Origin: Lojkania enalia
Lineage: Eukaryota; Ascomycota; Dothideomycetes; Pleosporales
Assembly (NCBI GenBank): GCA_010094045.1
Contig: ML986675.1
Coordinates: forward strand, 4,609 to 22,747
DNA: 18,139 nucleotides
Direction: 5' to 3'
The notes beneath the pieces were generated by a model that had not been told where the DNA came from, made no database searches, and saw nothing but the letters and a program-made list of their open reading frames with translations. A program made the position numbers and the translations under genes. Below, one piece after another: positions 1 through 7,114 of the stretch. Position 1 is the stretch's first letter. Every line of letters begins with the position of its first letter.

Positions 1-470
1 CTCTTCTTAATATTAACTTATAACCCTACTTAATATAATCTCTTAAGAACTTTCTTAATATAGATAGTATATATCGCCTCGTCTTTAGAGTAGATAAGAA
101 TATTATCTAGGTAAGTAATATAGAAGTTATCTAGATAGTTAATTAATACGTTATTTATATAGTACTAGTAAGTTGCTAAACTATTATATAATCTAAAAGG
201 TAGAACTTTATACTTATAAGTTCCGTATTAAGTTTAAAAGGTAGTATATTCTTTAGAACTAGGGTCTATCCTAATTTTATTAAAGGTTATATAAATATTA
301 AACTTAATAAAGATTATTATCTTAGTAGATTTAGATAAAAGTTTATCTATATATAGTATTAGATATACGTTTTTATAGGTAAGAGTATTAAGTTTATAAT
401 AATCTATATAGATATATAGGTTACTATTAGGTTTATAGACGTAAAGGATTAGAAATATAAAAGAGTTCTA
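1..470 (-). pseudogene. gypsy reverse transcriptase remnant
   Basis: The minus-strand frame contains YLDNILIYS at 87-113, a one-residue variant of the polymerase motif YLDDILIYS in which a catalytic Asp has become Asn. It also contains YIDYYKLNT at 384-410, matching the gypsy motif CVDYRxLN. The two lie in the same frame 99 codons apart, about the spacing expected in Ty3/gypsy reverse transcriptases. Between them a stretch reads like the conserved DPSSKEYTTF and the VLPF-L-N-ATYQ block. Changes such as Asp to Asn and Cys to Tyr fit RIP. The frame has several stops and cannot give an active enzyme. Confidence 0.8.
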
Positions 471-1194
471 ACTCTACTTAATATACCTATACTATAGATT
501 ATCTATAATATACTTTTTAGTTGCTTCTAACTCCTTAATATTCTACTTATACAACGGGCTATAACTATTAAGGAGAGGTTCTATAAGGATAATTTTATAA
601 TTATAAGAGCGGTATTCTAGTAATTAATAAGCTGCAGTTTTACTAAATATATTTTAATACTTATAGTATTTAGATAGTAATTAGAGATTTACTAGTACTT
701 TATTTTTAGCCTTATCTTCCAGCTCTAGAGTTTACTTATCTTTAATCAGCTGCTTGATTTCGTATAAAAATGTAGAGAAAAACTCGTTCTCTTTCCTCTT
801 TATATTAAAGTAGAAAGTATTAGCTAAAATAAGAGTAATAATAGAAGAATAGACTTTCTTTAGATTAGGTTTGGACTTTATTATATACGGGCGTATAAGA
901 GCTCTAAGCTTATTTAAACTATAAGTTATAAAAGACTAATATAGTTTTAGCAGTCTTAATAGACCCTTAATATAATAGATAGTTAGACTACAGGACTACT
1001 AATACTAGTTCTTTTCTTATAGAGTATCGTGTCGCCGGATATCTAGCTCTACCTTTTTATTATATACTAGCTAAGTTAATTATATAAGAAGAGGAGGTAA
1101 AGAATTATAAGTAGTAGGATATTTAGAGGGCTATATAATCTAATACTTATCCGTATCTAGCTGGAGTTAAAAATAATATAACTATTTAATACTA

Positions 1195-1235
1195 ATAATA
1201 TAATCTTAAATACCTAAATCTATAATAATAAATAG
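1195..1235 (-). pseudogene. retropepsin-like protease active-site relic
   Basis: The minus-strand codons at 1209-1220 read Asp-Leu-Gly-Ile after three hydrophobic residues. This matches the aspartic protease active site hhhDSGA with Ser TCA turned into TTA and a C-to-T change in the Ala/Thr codon. It lies in the same frame as the reverse transcriptase motifs downstream, as expected for a pol polyprotein. The motif is short, so its position and frame carry most of the weight. Confidence 0.45.
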
Positions 1236-1681
1236 ATAGTTTTAGATAGTTCTTCTATTAATTCACAGGTGTAAGTAGATATACTAATTAACTAGAGTTT
1301 AGATTCGGTCCTAAAAACCTTTAATAATAATTTTAAAGGGTAAGTACTATATTAATATATATAGAGCTTAAGAGAGTAATCTAGCTACTAGAGAATTGAG
1401 GAATAATAAGCCTTAGGTACTAGTATTAATAAGGGCGTTTAGTTATATACTAACGCCTTTTAAATATAGAATAGTAGAAATTTAGAAGTATTTTTCTCTA
1501 AATAAATATAATAAATTAATATTTAATAAGTTGTATTTATTTAAACCTAAAATAGAGAGTTTTCCTAGATATTTCTATTTCCTACTTAAGAACCATCTAG
1601 ATAGTATTTACTTACGTCTAAGAACTCTTCTTCCTTAATCTTCTCTTATTTAACCTCTATCTCTTATATTTTAAGAACTAT

Positions 1682-1723
1682 ATATTTATTTGCAAAATAT
1701 CCTAGTTTACTATAATTATAGTA
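1682..1723 (-). pseudogene. gag CCHC zinc-knuckle relic
   Basis: Fourteen minus-strand codons read YYNYSKLGYFANKY. The retrotransposon gag zinc knuckle is C-x2-C-x4-H-x4-C with a typical core CYNCGKxGHFAxxC. Tyr now stands at all four metal-ligand positions (1, 4, 9, 14). Cys to Tyr and His to Tyr are what G-to-A and C-to-T mutation give, so the motif is RIP-inactivated. It lies in a different frame from the protease and reverse transcriptase downstream, consistent with a minus-one gag-pol frameshift or with an indel. Confidence 0.7.
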
Positions 1724-2863
1724 ATTACTTAAAGTTATATACCTTTTAGGTATAGAAGTTTTATTAGGTGGTTAAGAAGTAATTAGAGTAGAACGAGGTG
1801 TTAATACTAGGGTAGATTAGAGTAGTATTAGATTATAGGTTACCTTAGATAAACTCTTAGAAACCTTCTAATACTAATCTAAATTTATTTTAGCTGCAAC
1901 CTATAAGCTAGTAGTTTATTCTAAAAGGTTAAGAACGTTTCTCCTTTCTATATTATAGGCTGTTAAGTAAACGACTATAGTATTAAAAGAGCTTTTTTAT
2001 ATAAGCTTAAAGCTAAAGTTTAATATTTTTAGGCTAGAGAGAATCTTATCTTATAGGTAGAAGAACTACTTAGATTAGAATACGGATCCTCTAATAGCTG
2101 TACTAATAAAGCGAGCTTTAAAAGTTAGGAACGCTTCTCTTTTATTTATCCTTAGGACCTAAAATACCTGTTATACCTCTATCTCTTTATTATCTATAAT
2201 AAAATATAATTGTAAAAGTAAAATTATTTCTTTAATATTCTTAAACTAATATTAGTCTAATTTAGCTAGGTATTTTAGTTCTAGATACTCTTTTATAGTA
2301 CTAGAAGTATATCTCTATATTAATACTATATATATATACTCTATTAGATAGTAATCTATATTAATTTTAAGTTAGTCTAAAATTAAGGCTTACTATTATT
2401 TAAATATAGATTTACTACTATCTATAAAACTTTTAATCTTAGGCGTATATTTAGTAAAATAGGCTTAAAGGGGCTTAGAAGTAGCTAAAAGGTTTCTTAC
2501 TAGGGGAGTTGTAAAAGTTTCTTAGTATATTATTAGTTCTAATTTAGTAGTTTATAAAGGTTAATTAGAACTAATAGTTCTCTATTATATTAAACGTACG
2601 ATCTCCTCTTATAAAATTATAATTTATTTCTTAAAGGTTAGTTTACTCTAATTTTCCTCTAAATTAGATAGGTTCTTTATTATAGGCCTTATAAAGAGGG
2701 GTCTACCTATTATAGAGCCCTTTATAAGAGGTAACAGTTGTTTTATATGCGTAGATAAAAGTTTACTCTTACTATAACTTATATATATATTAGTTCTAGT
2801 ATAGAAATTAGAAGGTAAATTATAGTTAGATATTAGTAGTTACCTCTAATTCTAATAGGTTAT

Positions 2864-3420
2864 TAGTAGTTTCTAAGTTTCTACCTAGGTATACTCTACG
2901 TAGCTTTTCTAAAGGTAATTCTAATTATAGAAGATAGAAAGTTCTAAACTTAAAGGCTTTAATTAATAAAAAGTTTCTAAGATCTTATCTAGATAACTAA
3001 ATAATTTAATATAATAGTATATAAGTATTATAATCTAAACTAAATTAAGTATATTTTAGACTTAAATATAGTTAAATAAACAATTAATACAATATTATTA
3101 AAGAGGCTATTATTAGTAGTATTAAGTTCTTCTATATAATATAATAGTATAGATAAGATAATAGGTCTAAATATAGCACGAATCTACTTAGAGGTATATA
3201 GAAGTATATAAAGGTTTAGAAACCTAAAAATTCTATTAATACTTATAAACCTTATATAAAAAGATATAGAAGAACTACTAAGCTATTTATAAAGGAGTAT
3301 ATAACTATATATAAAAGGGAAAAGGGGTAGAACTAGAGGTAGAATAAGATAAGTAAAAAGCTTTAAGATAAAATTATATATAAAGCTTTTTATAGAACAA
3401 TTTCTTTATATTATTATAAT
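2864..3420. repeat. 557-bp direct repeat, copy 1
   Basis: This unit is followed at once by a second copy at 3421-3977 with no spacer. The two align end to end and mostly differ by C/T and A/G transitions, as expected from independent RIP of one sequence. It lies just upstream of gag on the minus strand, where a 5' LTR belongs. Read that way it starts and ends near TA, which may be RIP-altered TG and CA, and it carries a TATAAATA-like box. An LTR is therefore likely but not proven; a tandem repeat of another kind is the alternative. Confidence 0.8.
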
Positions 3421-3977
3421 TAGTAGTTTCTAAATTTCTATCTAGGTATACTTTATACAGCTTTTCTAAAGGTAATCCTAATTATAAGAGATAGGAAGTT
3501 TTAAATCTAAAGACTTTAGTTAATAAGAAGTTTTTAAGATTCTATCTAAATAACTAAATAATTTAATATAATAGTATATAAATATTATAACCTAAATTAA
3601 ATTAGATATATTTTAAATTTAAATATATTTAAATAAATAATTAATATAATATTATTAAAGAGACTATTATTAGTAATATTAAATTCTTCTATATAATATA
3701 ATAGTATAAGTAAGATAATAGGTCTAAATATAGTATAAATCTACTTAGAAGTATATAGAAGTATATAGAGGTTTAAGAACCTAGAAATTCTATTAATACC
3801 TATAGGCCTTATATAAAAGGATATAGAAGAACTACTAAACTACTTATAAGGGAGTATATAACTATATATAGAAGGGAAAAGGGGTAGAACTAGGAGTAAA
3901 ATAAGATAAGTAAAAAGTTTTAAAATAAAGTTATATATAAAGCTTTTTATAGAACAATTTCTTTATATTATTATAAA
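3421..3977. repeat. 557-bp direct repeat, copy 2
   Basis: Second copy of the unit at 2864-3420, in the same orientation and directly abutting it. It begins tagtagtttctaaatttcta and ends near ctttatattattataa, the same end as copy 1. Blocks such as the purine-rich tract at about 3860-3910 are shared with copy 1 at about 3305-3355. It has slightly fewer C and G than copy 1 in several blocks, so RIP may have hit it harder. Confidence 0.8.
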
Positions 3978-4325
3978 TTCTACCTTCTTATTAAATTAAT
4001 AGAAGGTTATATTATAGATTTATTATAGTTCGTATATAGTATTTATAATACTAAAAAAAAGTAGCTATTTTAATAGTTTAGCTACTTTAATAGTAGAATA
4101 TATTAGTAGTAAATAGTCTAACTAAATTCCTCTCTACTAAAACTTATAGCCGATTTCTATAATAACTAGATATAGGAGAAGCGTTAATCGCTTATAGTTA
4201 GTACTAGTAGAAGTTACTATTAAGTAATATATATAGATATATGCCGTAGTTTCCGTTTAGTCTAGGGGGTGTATTAGAGGGTAGATATCGAGGTGATAGA
4301 CCTCACAAACATCAGCGTTTGCAGA
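3978..4325. other. end of left RIP-mutated flank, no gene
   Basis: AT-rich RIP-mutated sequence up to about 4260, then a quick return to ordinary base composition by about 4300. I see no reading frame. A small hairpin (GAGGT...ACCTC) sits near 4289-4304. The stretch may be the far end of the retrotransposon region or a second repeat, but I could not find element ends or a target-site duplication. Confidence 0.5.
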
Positions 4326-4345
4326 CTAGTCCTAATTAGGACTAG
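4326..4345. repeat. 20-bp perfect palindrome at the island edge
   Basis: CTAGTCCTAATTAGGACTAG is its own reverse complement over all 20 bases. It sits about 40 bases inside the point where RIP-mutated DNA gives way to normal composition. It could be a hairpin, a binding site or a leftover of an element terminus. I know of no named motif that matches it. Confidence 0.85.
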
Positions 4346-4369
4346 CTCTATTTAGATAGTCCTTCTTGA

Positions 4370-5087
4370 GAGCGCGCTCCACCAAGCAAGCAACAATATA
4401 CGCTTCCTCCCACTCTGTCTACCACAGCTCAACGCTTGAAGTTAGCATTTTTCAGCGTAACCTATATTTGGAATAGGGTGTACGAGTCTATAGTATCCCG
4501 AATCGGCCTACATGCTTATATTATGGGCAGTTTAGACTACAAGGAGATACATTAAATCGCCATCAACCTTGGCATTATAGCGTCTGAGCCAATGAATACT
4601 GTCGCCTTATACTTCTCTATGACACCTCCAGTATTTCCCTTGCTTCCGATGGCCATTTAATCCACCTCCGGCCCCGCGAACACGCGAATAGACCTCTTCT
4701 CCGATTCCACGCTTCCCACCGCCAGCTTCGAGATCTTTCCCCCACGCTGCCGGCAACAGTTCCACCCATAGCTTCTACTTCCACCCTCGTCTTTAGAAGA
4801 CACTGCGTTAGACCTACACCTTCCTCTGATCTCTTATAGGGACGCTGACGACATTTGCCGTGATATAAAGTTTGCCCTTACCCGTAGAGTTAGGGGCGCC
4901 GATAGCGCTTGCTGCTATGTCTACTGCACTGGAATGGGGGATCGTATCATTCAGATGACGAAGCTGTCGATAGGTAAAACAACGTTAGCATCGGGCAGAT
5001 TTTGTATCCGTAGTCCTTGAGATACATCGGGCGGACATTGCCGAAGAACTTCTTCTGACCATTGCTTCTAAACCGCCGTACTATTAG
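4370..5087 (+). pseudogene. decayed plus-strand coding frame, function unknown
   Basis: One plus-strand frame stays mostly open from 4370 to 4973, interrupted by only three stops: TAA at 4553, TAA at 4658 and TAG at 4769. Each is one C-to-T change from a Gln codon, as RIP leaking from the nearby repeats could produce. The clearest peptide is DADDICRDIKFALTRRVRG, starting at 4841. A possible 40-nt intron (GTAAAA at 4974 to TAG at 5013) would join it in phase to a tail containing ADIAEELLLTIASKPPYY, ending with TAG at 5085-5087. An intron of 40 nt would be unusually short. The first in-frame ATG is at 4523. I do not recognise the protein. No start context or promoter is evident, so this may be only part of a gene. 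Confidence 0.35.
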
Positions 5088-5667
5088 ATGTAAGGTATCA
5101 GGAGAGATGAAGAGGAGAGCCGTGTTGATTCACATCTATAGAGGATCAAGGTTATTTATACTGTCTGTTCTAGGTATCACATGATATCAGGGCTAATTTA
5201 TAATAGGGATCGTGCGATACATATAACCTGACATTAGAAATAGGAAGCCATGTGATTCTATAAAGATAGAGCCTATCGCTATCGAAGGAGATATTTGCGG
5301 CAAGAAATATGTGGAATAGATGACAGAAAGAAGCTTTCTTCTTCTTTTGAACAGTAGATTTTCTGCTGCCACTAAAACAAGAGACGTTTCATCTAGAGCT
5401 CATTGTATTGACTAGGTCGAGAAATGGTCTTAATGCCTCCTTCAGTGGTGGCTGCGGATTACGATTGGAAAGTATGTCAGATACGTTATTGATTAATCAA
5501 TACTTCTAACAGAGGATATTCTATTGAGCTATTGACGTTACCTAATTACTACTACCGACGATACCACCAAACACCTCTGCCCGCAAATCTATCCTAAATA
5601 TACCGTGCTTTTATCCGTGACCAAGATAGAGGATAAATTCAACGCTGAAAGCAAACTAACGCTAGCG
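5088..5667. other. intergenic stretch, no supported gene
   Basis: Ordinary base composition with no long frame that looks coding. The one structure worth noting is a 16-bp perfect palindrome, TATTGATTAATCAATA, at 5487-5502. The minus-strand hypothetical frame ends at 5668. Confidence 0.5.
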
Positions 5668-6393
5668 TTATCCTTTTCCTATCCCTTCAGAACTATACCG
5701 GTTCAAGACTGTGTCCTTAAGTTGGTTGTAGGAAGCCAGAAACCCTTGACCGCCGTTCCGTGCCTGGAGGTGGGTCATGAGGGTCAGGACCCTAGTGTTC
5801 AGGTCAACAATTTTGCCGCAAGGCAGCAATCCAGCATCCAATAGAGCGGCGTATACGTCGTGGGGCAGCTTGAAGAGCAAGGCGAAGGCTAAGAAGGCAT
5901 CGGATCGAGGGAGGCGAGGAGAGGCCTGGAAGATTAAACCCTGGAGATGGTCGAGGATAGGAGGAATTATTATCGAATTACTCTTCAAAAACATATATGT
6001 CAATTGTTCTACCTCCATTTCCATGAATACATTGAGAAGCAGAAGACCCAGGCCGACTTTCCTGATGTCGATGGGCTCTGCCTCGGGGATGCTATGGCTA
6101 GCATATTGGCCTTGATGGACAATATTCGCCTCAGGCGCAGAAAGCGCAAAGTCTGGGTTATCCGAAAGGGCATTAAAGAACTCGGAGATGATAACCTTCG
6201 CATCCTTTGAAGTGATGCTAGTCTACACGCGGAAAGCGTCAAGCAAGATGTCTTGAACGATAACATAATCTGTGTCGCTATAGAAAATTTTTAGCTTGCC
6301 TTTTGCTTCGAACGGAGAGATTCCTACGTGATGGTGTCTGAAACGTCCTTGCAGCAGGCGTCCTGCATCTCTTAGATTAAGATCGAGAGGACT
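5668..6393 (-). pseudogene. hypothetical protein frame with one internal stop (gene or pseudogene)
   Basis: A minus-strand frame runs open from the stop at 6394-6396 to TAA at 5668-5670, about 241 codons, broken only by TAG at 6223-6225. The part after the last in-frame ATG (6022-6024) is 118 residues. The upstream part reads equally protein-like, including KVIISEFFNALSDNPDFAL and, further on, SDAFLAFALLFKLPHDVYAA. It is rich in Leu and Ala with mixed charge, likely helical and soluble, with no clear membrane segment. The TAG might lie in an intron (GTAGGA near 6327 to TAG at 6223 is possible) or may be a true lesion. Short plus-strand frames overlap, but this one is the longest and most even in composition. 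I do not recognise a family. Confidence 0.4.
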
Positions 6394-6426
6394 CTATCCT
6401 GGCCAACTGGGACTCAGCCAAGCTCC

Positions 6427-6576
6427 TCAAGTGTTTCGCAACCACTGTTCATTTTCGGGAGCAGAAATCTGGATTGCTGAGAATTCTGTGTTATGAAAAG
6501 CGGAAGTTGATATTGAGAAAGTGCGGTTTGGATGTTCATTAAACTTCACGGCAGAGCGAAGGTAAAAGAAAGCCAT
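6427..6576 (-). CDS. 49-residue hypothetical ORF upstream of the 5668-6393 frame
   Basis: ATG at 6574-6576 opens a 49-codon minus-strand frame ending at TGA (6427-6429). It starts MAFFYLRSAVKFNEH and ends ENEQWLRNT. It could be a first exon of the frame at 5668-6393, since only 33 bases separate them, but I cannot find one unambiguous splice pair. A plus-strand frame at 6381-6542 overlaps it and also looks protein-like, so strand and reality are both uncertain. Confidence 0.2.
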   Translation of the reverse strand: MAFFYLRSAVKFNEHPNRTFSISTSAFHNTEFSAIQISAPENEQWLRNT

Positions 6577-6673
6577 GAGAACTACGAATCAAAATTCGAA
6601 TTGTCTATGTATGCGAGCTGGAGGGCTGCGGTATTAATTTCTGACTCTCGCTAGATGAGTGAAGGTAAAAGAA
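6554..6673. repeat. 17-bp short direct repeat pair, 103 bp apart
   Basis: GAGCGAAGGTAAAAGAA at 6554-6570 recurs as GAGTGAAGGTAAAAGAA at 6657-6673, with one C/T difference. It lies between the hypothetical minus-strand frames and has no evident function. Chance, a duplicated regulatory element or a small local duplication are all possible. Confidence 0.6.
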
Positions 6674-6802
6674 CATATTGTAGTGACTTACCTTAACTAT
6701 TGCCGAAATACTATCAGGACCGGGAGCTGCCGTAGCGCGTCGTGATGCAATTGCGGTAAGCACACCGTAGATTGCAACTTGGGTATATTGATAGATCTTC
6801 CA
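6582..6802 (-). other. possible two-exon minus-strand coding fragment
   Basis: A 37-codon open stretch (6692-6802) ends at GTTAAG followed by GTAAGT at 6686-6691. Removing 41 bases to an AG at 6651 joins it in phase to 22 codons containing INTAALQLAYIDNSNF, with TAG at 6582-6584. The first part includes SRRATAAPGPDSISAIVK. There is no in-frame ATG, and other frames in the same stretch are also open, so this is weak. It may be an upstream piece of the 5668-6393 gene or chance. Confidence 0.2.
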
Positions 6803-7114
6803 TCACAATATGCCAATTATCTTGATTTATAAATATCACGTGCTATATTATCCTCTTTAATAGCATAATTTAAGGGTTTTTTTACGCAATATGACATTAA
6901 GATTCAGAATCTTTATTTAAAAAAAAAAAAAAAAAACTTTCACAATCTAGGAATAGTCATTATGCACTGAAGTGAGCACCTTAGGAGGATCTCAACGACG
7001 CTTTCAGATGTATTTCCATTCCTTAGCAAGCAGAACAGAGAAGCTGGCTGTATCTATCCGCTCGTTTACAGCTTACCATAAACGAAAACATATCAAGGCC
7101 TATCCTAGTGCTGC
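6803..7114. other. region downstream of the GMC gene with an A18 tract
   Basis: This lies 3' of the GMC oxidoreductase gene. It is AT-rich to about 6900 and holds a run of 18 A at 6919-6936, preceded by ctttattt. No gene or clear polyadenylation signal was seen. On the strand of the GMC gene the run is poly-T, so it is not that gene's tail. It could be a simple repeat or the 3' end of a decayed plus-strand retroposed copy. Confidence 0.5.

Larger units (their letters stand above)
1..2860 (-). mobile_element. RIP-degraded Ty3/gypsy LTR retrotransposon, partial (gag to reverse transcriptase)
   Basis: Read on the minus strand, the element runs from about 2.86 kb leftward and leaves the window inside the reverse transcriptase; RNase H and integrase would lie beyond the left edge. 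Three landmarks are visible in the expected order: a gag CCHC zinc-knuckle relic (1682-1723), a protease Asp-Ser-Gly-Ala relic (1209-1220) and reverse transcriptase motifs (384-410 and 87-113). Every domain is broken by TAA and TAG codons, and the substitutions in the motifs are C-to-T or G-to-A. CpA/TpG is nearly absent while CpG remains, which is the RIP signature. The region around 1.7-2.8 kb should hold the rest of gag, but I cannot follow it. The element is dead. The gypsy assignment rests on protein motifs read by eye, and I could not place its exact ends. Confidence 0.75.

Noticed and set aside
1..4260. Regularly spaced short repeats in the AT-rich flank as a CRISPR-like or satellite array
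   Set aside because: Apart from the two 557-bp units the similarity is only low-complexity TA-rich words made by RIP, and the sequence is eukaryotic.
5605..6210. Plus-strand ORFs overlapping the minus-strand frame at 5668-6393
   Set aside because: They are shorter, in two different frames, and one starts at a non-ATG codon. The minus-strand frame is longer and more even in composition.
6919..6936. A18 tract as the poly(A) tail of a processed copy of the GMC gene or its polyadenylation site
   Set aside because: It is on the wrong strand for the GMC gene, and no coding match lies just before it on the plus strand.
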